17,452 bases of DNA. It comes from CAZRHR01 sp964599915. GTDB taxonomy: Bacteria > Bacteroidota > Bacteroidia > CAIKAF01. A program made the position numbers and the translations under genes. The stretch lies in contig CAZRHR010000057.1 in the NCBI GenBank assembly GCA_964599915.1, forward strand, positions 1 to 17,452, in the 5' to 3' direction. Positions 6,836 through 15,006 of the stretch are shown here, in pieces (positions within the stretch are counted from its first letter, which is position 1; each line of letters begins with the position of its first letter). The notes under the pieces are model-generated. The model ran no database searches, was not told where the DNA came from, and saw only the letters and a program-made list of their open reading frames with translations.

Positions 6836-9730
6836 ATGAAATGGATTTTGACCCTATGCTGCCTGGGATTATGGTGGATTCAAGCCCAGGTGCCCGTACA
6901 ATCATGGTGTAAAACCTTGGAAAAGGAGTTTCCTGAAATCCCGGAGGGATTGGCGGAAGCGGTATCTATGCAAGCCAGTCGCGGGCAATGGATCGCCCCA
7001 ACGGAAGAGCAGCTTCCCTGCCATGAAAAGCCCTTAGCAACAGGATTTACAGGCTTGATAAAGCATGGCGGTGGCATCTTACGTGAGAACCTGGCCATCC
7101 TTGAGGATTTATCCGGTATTGACGCAGAAGACATACGACATGATGGACGTATGGAAATGCGCGCTTGGTTCTTGGCCATGCGTTCTTTAGGAGAAACCTA
7201 CCAGCCCCAAACAGCCGAAGAATGGCTGTGGTTGGCCAGTTTATTGTCGGAAATTCCGTCGGAAGGCGGGGAGGTACTTCCCTTGGCCTTATGGCTGGAT
7301 GAGACGGCACACTGGTGGAAACAAACAGCCGGTGTATGTACGCAAGTTCAGCAGCTGGTTCCCGCCGAGCATTGGGAGGTCCTACGGGATCATTGCAGCC
7401 CTAACCGCATCGACCAGCCTGGTGTTTTGGTTCAAATAGCACCCACCTGCAACCGAGGAAGTAGAAATGGAACGGCGGTATCTGCGGTAACCGTGCATAC
7501 TGCTCAGGGGACCTATGCAGGAACCATTGCCTGGTTTATGAATTGTCAGTCCAATGTATCAGCACATTATGTGATTCGTTCTTCAGACGGACAAATCACC
7601 CAAATGGTAGCGGAGAATGACCGAGCTTTTCACGTAGGAACAGAAAATGGCTATACTGTAGGCATTGAGCATGAAGGATATGTTTCCAATCCCAACTGGC
7701 TCACGGATACTTTAATCAAAAAATCAGCCCATCTGGTACGAGGCATTTGTCAGCGGCATCAAATGTCTACACATCGGGTGAGTTGGTGGGCTTGGGCAGC
7801 TACCACACATTATAACCAAGCAGGAATACCCGGGAGTTGTGCACGCATTAAAGGTCATCAGCATTATCCCAACCAAACCCACACCGATCCTGGCGTGCAT
7901 TTTCCTTGGGACACGTATTATAAGTGCATCAACCCCCAACCCATGATTCAAAGCCTCGCAGGTTTGAATGGGCAATTAAATTTTCCTAATTCGGGTACAT
8001 CTTATTTCTCGGACACCAGGCAACTTTGGCGCATCGGACAAGGAACGTCGCCTTTACAGCTGCAGTTTTTAAGTTTTGATACGGAGGCCAATTGGGACGA
8101 AGTGTGGGTGTACGATGGCACCCATGAATTCGCCCCACTGTTGGGAAGGTATTCAGGAAGTACTCTACCAAGCGCGATTATCGCGACATCCGGATATGCC
8201 ACCATTGAGTTTAGAAGTGATTGTGCCGTTGAGGGAACAGGGTTCCAGCTCCAATGGCACCAGTCGCCGGCAGCGGGTGACACCACGCCTCCGCAATCTA
8301 CGCTCATTCAACCTTTAACTGGCTGGCAAACAAGTTCTTTTACGGCACATGTCCAGGATATTGATCCCTTTTTTCCCGAAGGACCTGCGCATTGTTTCAT
8401 TCGGGCCGATGGCTGGGACGGTCAAGAATTTCGTAGCAATGGGCATCAGGGCATGCTCTATGACGATTTTACGGTGGGTCCCATGCTACACGCAGATTGG
8501 GTACCCTTACAAGGCACCTGGACTGTAACAGGTCAGCACCTGATTCAGCCAGATTTACAAATGCAAAGCGCGCAAGCGGCCGTCTTTTTCAAACCGAACC
8601 TGAACCAATCCCTTGTATTGCGAACCCATTTTAAAATGTTGGGCATGGGCCATTTGGGTATCTATCTTTTAGGCGATAGTTTGAATGATGTGGATCATCG
8701 AAACAGCTTGCTTCTTGAGGTTTTACAATCCGGGCAAATTCAATTAACCCGCTGTTCTCCAGCTGGTCGACAACTTTTGATGAGCGCAAATTATACCCCA
8801 TCAACGGCTTGGATGCGGTTGGATGTTATGATTGATCCGGTGTTCCAACAGGTGAAAGTTTGGGTGAATGGACAATTGGTCATGGCGAAAGACCAAGCGC
8901 CTATTCCTTACGGGGGAAGATGGATTAGTTTTAAAACCCATTATAGCCAATTGGAGGTGAGCCAAATCAAAATTTTCAGGGAACGTCCCTGCAACCAACC
9001 CGTACTAATTCCGGTAGGTAGCGGATTATCGGCATGGCTGCACAATCCCAATGCCCATCCGCAACAGCCGGGCGGCCAACTTTCTGTACTTTCCTTATCC
9101 CATCATGACCGTTGGTCCCAGGAACAGACGTATCCCATTCATTTAGATTTTACACCTCCTTTACAAGCTTCCATGGTTTCAGATGGTGCCTTGGTAGATC
9201 GTGACACGTTAACGGGTGCTCAATGGACTGCGTATTGGCATGGGATTGTAGATGTACATTCAGGCGTGGCCCAGTTGGAGCTGGCTCTAGGAACGGCTCC
9301 TGGCCTGACAGATATTCAGGACTTTGTTCCTATTGGCCAGACGTCTCCCCAGTCCATTCCCTTGACTGGTAGTCCGGGTGCTGGGCAGTGGATTTTTCCT
9401 ACTCTTCGCGCCACAAACCATGCTGGATTAACAAGTGAGTCCAATGCTTCTGATGGAATGCTGTATTTGCCATTGGCCGCTGCAACAGAAGAAAAAAAGG
9501 AATTCGTAGTTTTCCCGAATCCTTCCACGGATGTCGTGCATCTACAAGGCTATGAGGGATTAGAAGTGCCCTATCTTATTTCCATGGATGGAAAAAAGAT
9601 TCAGGCAGAAAGTCATTTCTACTTACCCAATGGAATCATGTTAAAGTGGCCAGCGGGTTTATCAACTGGGCAATACATATTACACATCCACAATGAGTTA
9701 TCGATTCCCTTAGTAATTACAAAACCTTAA
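6836..9730 (+). CDS. Secreted N-acetylmuramoyl-L-alanine amidase with CUB, lectin-like and T9SS domains
   Basis: The product has 964 residues with a signal peptide at about 1-18 (WIQAQ). Residues 25-190 form a helical N-terminal domain with several cysteines. Residues about 212-365 are an Amidase_2/PGRP-type zinc amidase that would cut the MurNAc-L-Ala bond of peptidoglycan. Expected residues are present: His221 (VTVHT), Glu278 (VGIEHEG), His341 (GHQHY) and Asp351 (TDPG); the 10-residue His-to-Asp spacing equals that of AmpD. Residues about 370-476 look like a CUB domain (DEVWVYDG, IEFRSDC). About 485-545 is an Ig-like linker and about 545-716 a concanavalin-like domain (DDF start, WMRLDVMID, VKVWVNGQ). 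A further Ig-like region follows at about 765-880. Residues 889-964 form a T9SS type A sorting domain (VVFPNPSTDVVHLQG, then LSTGQYILHI). Secretion through T9SS to the surface or medium is therefore expected. It is a single gene, flanked by terminators on both sides. The start follows an A-rich leader without Shine-Dalgarno. Confidence 0.93.
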   Translation: MKWILTLCCLGLWWIQAQVPVQSWCKTLEKEFPEIPEGLAEAVSMQASRGQWIAPTEEQLPCHEKPLATGFTGLIKHGGGILRENLAILEDLSGIDAEDIRHDGRMEMRAWFLAMRSLGETYQPQTAEEWLWLASLLSEIPSEGGEVLPLALWLDETAHWWKQTAGVCTQVQQLVPAEHWEVLRDHCSPNRIDQPGVLVQIAPTCNRGSRNGTAVSAVTVHTAQGTYAGTIAWFMNCQSNVSAHYVIRSSDGQITQMVAENDRAFHVGTENGYTVGIEHEGYVSNPNWLTDTLIKKSAHLVRGICQRHQMSTHRVSWWAWAATTHYNQAGIPGSCARIKGHQHYPNQTHTDPGVHFPWDTYYKCINPQPMIQSLAGLNGQLNFPNSGTSYFSDTRQLWRIGQGTSPLQLQFLSFDTEANWDEVWVYDGTHEFAPLLGRYSGSTLPSAIIATSGYATIEFRSDCAVEGTGFQLQWHQSPAAGDTTPPQSTLIQPLTGWQTSSFTAHVQDIDPFFPEGPAHCFIRADGWDGQEFRSNGHQGMLYDDFTVGPMLHADWVPLQGTWTVTGQHLIQPDLQMQSAQAAVFFKPNLNQSLVLRTHFKMLGMGHLGIYLLGDSLNDVDHRNSLLLEVLQSGQIQLTRCSPAGRQLLMSANYTPSTAWMRLDVMIDPVFQQVKVWVNGQLVMAKDQAPIPYGGRWISFKTHYSQLEVSQIKIFRERPCNQPVLIPVGSGLSAWLHNPNAHPQQPGGQLSVLSLSHHDRWSQEQTYPIHLDFTPPLQASMVSDGALVDRDTLTGAQWTAYWHGIVDVHSGVAQLELALGTAPGLTDIQDFVPIGQTSPQSIPLTGSPGAGQWIFPTLRATNHAGLTSESNASDGMLYLPLAAATEEKKEFVVFPNPSTDVVHLQGYEGLEVPYLISMDGKKIQAESHFYLPNGIMLKWPAGLSTGQYILHIHNELSIPLVITKP

Positions 9731-9742
9731 AGGGGAGATATG

Positions 9743-9780
9743 AAAAAAGTCAGGTGGCTTAGCTACCTGACTTTCTTCTT
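9743..9780. terminator. Bidirectional terminator between convergent genes
   Basis: AAAGTCAGGT (9746-9755) pairs perfectly with ACCTGACTTT (9765-9774). The interior GGC and GCT extend the stem by up to 3 bp (one G-T), leaving a TTA loop. On the plus strand the hairpin is followed by TTT-C-TT-C-TTT. On the minus strand it is followed by six T (complement of 9743-9748). It serves both the amidase (stop at 9730) and the nuclease gene, whose TAA stop (9759-9761) sits in the loop. Confidence 0.88.
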
Positions 9781-10364
9781 TGAATTTCGTCACGAATGTG
9801 AGAAGCGCGTTCATAATGCTCCTCTTCGATGGCTTGGTTTAAAAGACTTTCCAATTGGTCTAAAGTCATTTGACTTAACGCATTGGTCTCTTTGTCTTTT
9901 GCTTTTACAGGTTTGGCCTTTTCTTTTATAGAGGTAGCGTCGTTTTCTTCCGCGTCGTCCACTACGATGCCGGCTGAACCCAAAATAAATTCATAGGTAT
10001 AAATAGGACAACCAAAGCGAACGGCCAAGGCAATGGCGTCAGATGTCCTTGAGTCTAGCTCTATAATTTCCTGTCCATTGTCACAAACAATACGTGCATA
10101 AAAAATACCTTCCAATAGGTTATAAATAACCACTTCGGTAATTTTTATGTGAAAAGCATCAGCGAAAGCCCGGAATAGGTCATGGGTTAAAGGGCGACTG
10201 GGCGTCATTTTTTCCATTTCGATGGCGATGGATTGCGCTTCGAATGAACCAATGATGATAGGCAGACGCCTTGTTCCTCCAGATTCTCCAAGCACAAGGG
10301 CGTAGGCACCTGTTTGTGTTTGGCTGTAGGAAAGCCCAATAATTTCTAAGGCGACCTTCTTCAT
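9759..10364 (-). CDS. Bifunctional nuclease (BFN/DUF151) family protein with C-terminal UVR motif
   Basis: The product has 201 residues from ATG at 10364. A GTG at 10376 would add four residues, but the family in this phylum typically begins with MKKV-like sequence, so the ATG is preferred. Residues 1-135 are the BFN (DUF151) domain, with recognisable stretches YSQTQTGAYALVLGE, LPIIIGSFEAQSIAI, RPLTHDLF and SRTSDAIALAVR. Residues 137-165 are a charged linker. Residues 166-198 resemble a UvrB/UvrC (UVR) helical-hairpin motif (LESLLNQAIEEEHYERA). Homologues are described as having DNase/RNase activity; the physiological role is unclear, and the protein should be cytosolic. It starts 18 bp after the etfA stop in the same direction, so it is very likely co-transcribed as the last gene of the operon. 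The transcript ends in a hairpin that overlaps the last codons. Confidence 0.9.
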   Translation of the reverse strand: MKKVALEIIGLSYSQTQTGAYALVLGESGGTRRLPIIIGSFEAQSIAIEMEKMTPSRPLTHDLFRAFADAFHIKITEVVIYNLLEGIFYARIVCDNGQEIIELDSRTSDAIALAVRFGCPIYTYEFILGSAGIVVDDAEENDATSIKEKAKPVKAKDKETNALSQMTLDQLESLLNQAIEEEHYERASHIRDEIQRRKSGS

Positions 10365-10382
10365 TCTTTCTGGCACGAGAAA

Positions 10383-11345
10383 TTAAGAATGAGCCGCATT
10401 GAATTCCTTCACCGCCTCAATCAATTGAGGAACCACTTCAAAAGCATCGCCCACCACGCCATAATCTGCGGCTTTAAAGAACGGGGCTTCGGGGTCTTTG
10501 TTGATGACAACAATGGTTTTAGAGCCATTTACACCCGCCAAATGTTGAATGGCACCTGAAATACCAATGGCGATGTATAAATTCGGGCGCACGGTGATTC
10601 CGGTTTGACCTACGTGCTCGTGATGTGGCCTCCAGCCGATGTCCGAAACAGGTCTGGAGCAAGCGGTGGCAGCCTGAAGGGCCTTGGCCAAGTCTTCTAC
10701 CATACCCCAGTTTTCCGGTCCTTTCAATCCACGTCCGGCAGAAACCACACGGTCAGCTTCAGGAAGTGCGATTTCTCCTTCATTTTTCTTCACTTCTACC
10801 ACTTCAATGCGTGATGTAAAGGATCCTGCATCAAACGATACTACAGAAGCGGCTGGTTTGCCTCCCTCCACGGGAATCGTGTTTGGGTTGATGGCAAGTA
10901 CTTTTTTATCCGTATGGATGGCCACCGTAGCGATGGCTTTTCCAGAAAACACATTTTTATTGACTTTGAAACCTGAGGACAGGTCAGGAAGTGAGGTAAC
11001 ACCGGCGACCAAACCAGCACCAAGGCCTACACTAATCATAGGAGCGAGGCTTTTTCCACGTAAATCGAAAGGTAAAACAACGATTTGGTGGCCATGGGTC
11101 TGCGCCAGTTTTACAATAGCTTTGCCATGCACTTCGGCATCGAAATGCTGAAAAGACGCGCCTTGAATTTGCCAAACTTTTTGAGCGCCAAATTGGCCGG
11201 CAGTAGCACCATCGGCATCTCCAAAATAAACTGCTTCTACGCTTGCTCCGGATTGGGACGCCAATCGGCTGGCATAGGTCAAAACTTCTTGAGAGGCTTT
11301 ACGCAGTTGGCCTCCGGCAAATTCAATATATACGAGAATAGACAT
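10383..11345 (-). CDS. etfA: Electron transfer flavoprotein alpha subunit
   Basis: The product has 320 residues, the normal length of EtfA/FixB. It is the FAD-binding subunit of the cytosolic EtfAB heterodimer, which takes electrons from acyl-CoA and other dehydrogenases and passes them to a membrane quinone oxidoreductase. The N-terminal domain (1-190) begins SILVYIEFAGGQLRK. The C-terminal FAD domain shows GRGLKGPENWG (204-214), SRPVSDIGW (230-238) and the signature HVGQTGITVRPNLYIAIGIS (244-263) followed by GAIQHLAG (264-271). INKDPEAPFFKAADYGVVGD (281-300) follows. All signature segments are intact. It lies 19 bp downstream of etfB in the same operon. Confidence 0.97.
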   Translation of the reverse strand: MSILVYIEFAGGQLRKASQEVLTYASRLASQSGASVEAVYFGDADGATAGQFGAQKVWQIQGASFQHFDAEVHGKAIVKLAQTHGHQIVVLPFDLRGKSLAPMISVGLGAGLVAGVTSLPDLSSGFKVNKNVFSGKAIATVAIHTDKKVLAINPNTIPVEGGKPAASVVSFDAGSFTSRIEVVEVKKNEGEIALPEADRVVSAGRGLKGPENWGMVEDLAKALQAATACSRPVSDIGWRPHHEHVGQTGITVRPNLYIAIGISGAIQHLAGVNGSKTIVVINKDPEAPFFKAADYGVVGDAFEVVPQLIEAVKEFNAAHS

Positions 11346-11364
11346 GGTTGTAGACTTTGAAGGA

Positions 11365-12105
11365 TTAAATCACTTTGGCTTCTTCATGCAGTAAGCGCAC
11401 CAACTCTTTCATTTGGTCGGGTGTGAGCATTTTCACAGCACCTTTGGCAGGCGGCAGGGCATAAGAAGTGATGGTCACTTCACCGCCCGAAGAGGAGGCA
11501 GGAATCACTTGAATCGGTTTGGTTCTAGCTGCCATAATGCCACGCATGTTGGGGATACGCTGCTCGGCAAGACCTTTGTTGGCACTCACGACAACCGGCC
11601 CTGTGACACGAACCGTTTCCGTTCCACCACCGATGTCGCGGTGCATGGTAAAGGTATTTCCGGACACATCAAGTTTTTCAACAAAAGCCACATAAGGCAA
11701 ATCTAGATGTGCAGCAATCAGTCCGGCTACCATAGAACCATTATAATCGATGGTTTCTTTTCCAGTAAGGATAAGATCAAAGCCTTGACCTTTGGCATAT
11801 TGCGCAATTTCTTTGGCCACAAAACCTGCATCTTGCGCTACGGCATCAATGCGAACAGCCTCGTCTGCTCCAATGGCTAGGGCTTTGCGAATGACTTGAT
11901 CATCAGTGGTATCTCCAACCGTAACTATAGTCACTTTCCCTCCAAGGGTTTCTTTGAGTTCCAGCGCACGCACCAGTGCATACCATTCATCGGATGGGTT
12001 CACAATCCAGGTAACCCCATTGCTATCGAATTGTGTGTGATCCGCTGTAAATGCGATTTTACTGGTAGTGTCCGGTACTTTTGAGATACAGACAAGTATA
12101 TTCAT
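11365..12105 (-). CDS. etfB: Electron transfer flavoprotein beta subunit
   Basis: The product has 246 residues, typical for EtfB/FixA, the AMP-binding subunit of the electron transfer flavoprotein. It starts MNILVCISKVPDTTSKI. Recognisable blocks are NPSDEWYALVRALELKE (36-52), VGDTTDDQVIRKALAIGADE (63-82), LILTGKETIDYNGSMVAG (111-128) and the EtfB signature region VSANKGLAEQRIPNMRGIMA (173-192). It is the first gene of the etfB-etfA-BFN operon and has a consensus-like promoter directly upstream. No FeS or bifurcation partner genes are visible nearby, so a classical housekeeping Etf is the simplest reading. Confidence 0.97.
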   Translation of the reverse strand: MNILVCISKVPDTTSKIAFTADHTQFDSNGVTWIVNPSDEWYALVRALELKETLGGKVTIVTVGDTTDDQVIRKALAIGADEAVRIDAVAQDAGFVAKEIAQYAKGQGFDLILTGKETIDYNGSMVAGLIAAHLDLPYVAFVEKLDVSGNTFTMHRDIGGGTETVRVTGPVVVSANKGLAEQRIPNMRGIMAARTKPIQVIPASSSGGEVTITSYALPPAKGAVKMLTPDQMKELVRLLHEEAKVI

Positions 12106-12128
12106 GGCCTATGCAGATTTTTGCAGTG

Positions 12129-12160
12129 CAAAATTAACGATAATTCTCCCCAATAAGAAA
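12129..12160 (-). promoter_or_regulatory. Promoter of the etfB-etfA-BFN operon
   Basis: Read on the minus strand, TTTC (12160-12157) is followed after 20 nt by TAATTTTG (12136-12129). The latter is an exact match to the TAnnTTTG -7 consensus; the -33 element matches TTTG at three of four positions with ideal spacing. Transcription would begin close to 12123, leaving a leader of under 20 nt before the ATG at 12105. Confidence 0.6.
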
Positions 12161-12246
12161 GGTTTCTATCTTAAAATACTGCCCTTTTGTGGGGATTTTA
12201 AAGGGATAAAAACGGAACAAAGCGGAGCCAGAAAAGTTTTCCCCGG

Positions 12247-15006
12247 CTATCTTATCAGCTCCACATGGCCGATGCGGCTACGCCACTGTTTGTCCTTTTT
12301 ATCGAAGTAGCGAACACGATACACGTAGATGCCAGGCATAACAGGTGTATTTTTGTAGGTACCATCCCATCCGTCCGCCAGGGTGGCTCCACGGAAAAGT
12401 TCTTCTCCCCAGCGGTCGAAAATCTGAAACTCTCCTTTTTCCACGGAACTATTGTGCCGAATACGAAACACTTCATTGAGTTTATCTCCATCCGGTGTAA
12501 ATGCGGAAGGAATCCATAGTCCACCATCGGGGGTGGTGTCCGGGGCAGGTGGAATCACCGGTGGAATAAAGAAATGGGCGATAAGAGTGTCCGTTCGGTT
12601 AAAATTAAAAGTAGCAGTTAAGGATGCACTATCTGGGTTCAAAGTATGGTGATTGATCTCCCAATATTGAAATTGATAGCCCGCCATGGGTTGAGCTTCA
12701 ACATTGAAAAAATCATTGGGCATGGCGGTTTCTACGAAAGGATAAGCAGGAATGACCGTCCCATTTCTGCGAATAGAACCGGACAAAGGTGGGAGTACCC
12801 GATAGGTCAGGGTAAGCGAATCGTCTCTTTTAAAATGAGCCACAATAGAATCCGGCGCGGCTAACGTAAATAGGGCCGGATTCGCCGTAGAATCTGGAGG
12901 AATATTGTGAAAAAAGGTTTCCCAATGCGAAAAATTCCAGCCAAAATTTGGGGTAGCGGTTGCATTGGCCTGTAAATTCCCTAAGTAATTGTTGGACCAA
13001 GGGTAATTTGGAATTTGCGTTCCGTTAAAATTGACCGTTCCGGAATTTGGGGGAAATACATTAACGGCAATGCGGTGGGGGCCATCAACGTTGTAACAAC
13101 CTTGCAGTCCACCGACAATAACTTGGCAACGGCCTTGGATTTGACTTCTCAAATATTGCACATTTTGCTGCCAATCTGCCACAGAGCCACCCCAACGCTG
13201 GGTATGACGAGCCATTTCAGGAGTAAGTACATTGATAAGACTATCCAAGTGATTTAAGGCGTAGGCACAGCTCAACCCTCCATTGACCAATTCAAAATAA
13301 CGGTTGATATACCGGGCCCGAAAATCAGGATTTTGCATGAGTTTATTCATGATTTTCATGTGCCCTAAAGAAGGGCCTGCATTGGGAAACAGATTGTCGT
13401 AATCACAAGGATCGGCATTGAAATCGGTGGTAGGAAGGCCGGTATAATTATGTCCTAAATCAAAAATATTATCCTGATCCCAAAGCACATACGCCCATTT
13501 CTTGGCAGGATTTCCACGGCCTCGGTACCACATGGTATTCCAATTGAGCCAATCTGAATTAATGGACCAAGTATTTAAAATCATATAATCAATAACATTA
13601 TCGAGGTCCAAACGGGCCGCAATGGCATTGTAATCCGCAGGATTGGTGATGTTACTGGCCATGATGGTATTGAACAAATTCACCCAATCGGCATCGCTTC
13701 CATAGCGAATGGTGAGACTTCCCCAATAGGACAGCATGTCTAAATCTTCTTCCTTCTGGCTGTGATAATATTCGGTATAATCCGGGTCATTCACTTTTTC
13801 CCGAATCTCATATACGCCCCAGTATTGGCCATTCACAAAAACAATGCAATGCTCCAAACGTCTTAAATCTAGTTTCATCCCAACTTTTTCCGACAGGCTT
13901 TGTACAAAAGCATCCCGAATATGGGCGCCTCCATTTCCCCAGGTAGAAGGATAATTATCAGAAGCCCCGGCTTTGAACATAATGCGTTGGTAGGAAGGGC
14001 GCGGTGTGGTGTGGAAAATGGGATAATTCATTTCGTGGTCATATCCACATTGGTCACGGGTAATAAAATCTAGTCCCTTTTGTGGAAAAGCCCAGGAGTC
14101 ATTTCCATGTTTATTGATTTCTCCATAAGATTCAAATTGAAATACCTTATTTGCATCAAAATATTCCAAGTGAGAATAGGCGGGGTTGCCGCCTGTAGAG
14201 AAGAAATTGTTATAAGGTCCTGAAAGCGAAACCACCGGCAAGGTATGGTTCACATTGATGAGGTAGGTTTGTGTGGCGATGAAACTGGCAGGTGCGGTGG
14301 CAGAAAAAGCCCTGGCGCGTATCACGGTAGTGGCATTTACATTGATGGGGCCGGCATACGCGGCAGAAGCGGCGGTGGGTTCCGCACCATTGGTGGTATA
14401 ACGAATGGTAGCCGTAGGATCTGCACAACTTAAACTCACGGTTATGGCACCGGGATAATAACCCCGTGGCACACTCATGGTGGGGGTCGGCGGATAATCG
14501 TTTTGCGCACCGGTATTAGTAGCATTTGGTGTTGGAGTGGTAAACAACGACCAAGTAAGCGCGCCATCTGTGGTGCGGCCACGGCTATGGTCCCTTTGGG
14601 TGGGCCGGGTTGTGATGGAATCTACAATATTTCCGTTGATGTCTGATAAGACAATTGGATCAAAAAGGGTTTGGTTGACTTTAAAACTTGCGTGAAAAGG
14701 GGGAGCTGCAGTTAAGTTTCTGCCTGAAAGAAAAATACGCAAATACCCTCCGGCGGGCACGTTCACATTAGGCAAAGCCCATTTGAGCGGATTGGTAAAG
14801 CGATCTGATAAAAACAGTCCGTTGGTGCTAACTGCCGATGCGCCCGGATTATGAAGTTCCACCCAATCCGGATAGTTGCCAAAATTATCTGCATGGTGAC
14901 CACGATTGGCGCAGGAATACTCGTTGATGACCAACTGAGCCAATAGGGTTTGGCGGCTCAACAAGCCGAATCCGACCAATAGAATAGCGTAAAAATAAGC
15001 TTTCAC
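12247..15006 (-). CDS. Lamin-tail / CotH-kinase protein with gliding-motility type (CHU_C, T9SS type B) C-terminus
   Basis: The product has 919 residues. The signal peptide is about 1-24. Residues 25-155 are a lamin-tail (LTD) beta domain (LVINEYSCANRG, DWVELHNPG, VPAGGYLRIFLSG). Residues about 172-250 resemble a chitobiase/hexosaminidase C-terminal-like domain (ATIRYTTNGAEPT). Residues about 255-630 are a CotH-type atypical protein kinase domain, with NGQYWGVYEIREK (392-404) and WAYVLWDQDNIFD (504-516). The WDQD acidic pair (Asp510, Asp512) fits the CotH metal-binding region. Two related beta repeats of about 80 residues follow (644-727, 731-813), like divergent InlB B-repeats. Residues 830-919 are the CHU_C gliding-motility C-terminal domain (WIPSAFTPDGDKLNEVF, FDRWGEELF, PGIYVYRV), a T9SS type B signal. 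The start is GTG, overlapping the upstream stop as GTGA (15006-15003). Secretion to the cell surface is expected; the substrate of the kinase is unknown. Confidence 0.93.
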   Translation of the reverse strand: MKAYFYAILLVGFGLLSRQTLLAQLVINEYSCANRGHHADNFGNYPDWVELHNPGASAVSTNGLFLSDRFTNPLKWALPNVNVPAGGYLRIFLSGRNLTAAPPFHASFKVNQTLFDPIVLSDINGNIVDSITTRPTQRDHSRGRTTDGALTWSLFTTPTPNATNTGAQNDYPPTPTMSVPRGYYPGAITVSLSCADPTATIRYTTNGAEPTAASAAYAGPINVNATTVIRARAFSATAPASFIATQTYLINVNHTLPVVSLSGPYNNFFSTGGNPAYSHLEYFDANKVFQFESYGEINKHGNDSWAFPQKGLDFITRDQCGYDHEMNYPIFHTTPRPSYQRIMFKAGASDNYPSTWGNGGAHIRDAFVQSLSEKVGMKLDLRRLEHCIVFVNGQYWGVYEIREKVNDPDYTEYYHSQKEEDLDMLSYWGSLTIRYGSDADWVNLFNTIMASNITNPADYNAIAARLDLDNVIDYMILNTWSINSDWLNWNTMWYRGRGNPAKKWAYVLWDQDNIFDLGHNYTGLPTTDFNADPCDYDNLFPNAGPSLGHMKIMNKLMQNPDFRARYINRYFELVNGGLSCAYALNHLDSLINVLTPEMARHTQRWGGSVADWQQNVQYLRSQIQGRCQVIVGGLQGCYNVDGPHRIAVNVFPPNSGTVNFNGTQIPNYPWSNNYLGNLQANATATPNFGWNFSHWETFFHNIPPDSTANPALFTLAAPDSIVAHFKRDDSLTLTYRVLPPLSGSIRRNGTVIPAYPFVETAMPNDFFNVEAQPMAGYQFQYWEINHHTLNPDSASLTATFNFNRTDTLIAHFFIPPVIPPAPDTTPDGGLWIPSAFTPDGDKLNEVFRIRHNSSVEKGEFQIFDRWGEELFRGATLADGWDGTYKNTPVMPGIYVYRVRYFDKKDKQWRSRIGHVELIR

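Noticed and set aside
9740..9931. Short plus-strand reading frame after a purine-rich AAGGGGAGAT, starting ATGAAAAAAG
   Set aside because: It runs straight through the terminator hairpin and is antisense to the nuclease gene. The translation has no recognisable features, so the purine-rich match is taken as coincidence.
10605..11151. Long plus-strand reading frames opposite etfA
   Set aside because: They are mirror frames of a well-conserved gene, and their translations show no domain, signal peptide or plausible start context.
12184..12207. CCCTTT ... AAAGGG inverted repeat as a terminator for the CotH gene
   Set aside because: The stem is only 6 bp with a 12-nt loop, and the minus-strand downstream sequence lacks a continuous T-run. 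No convincing terminator was found for this operon.
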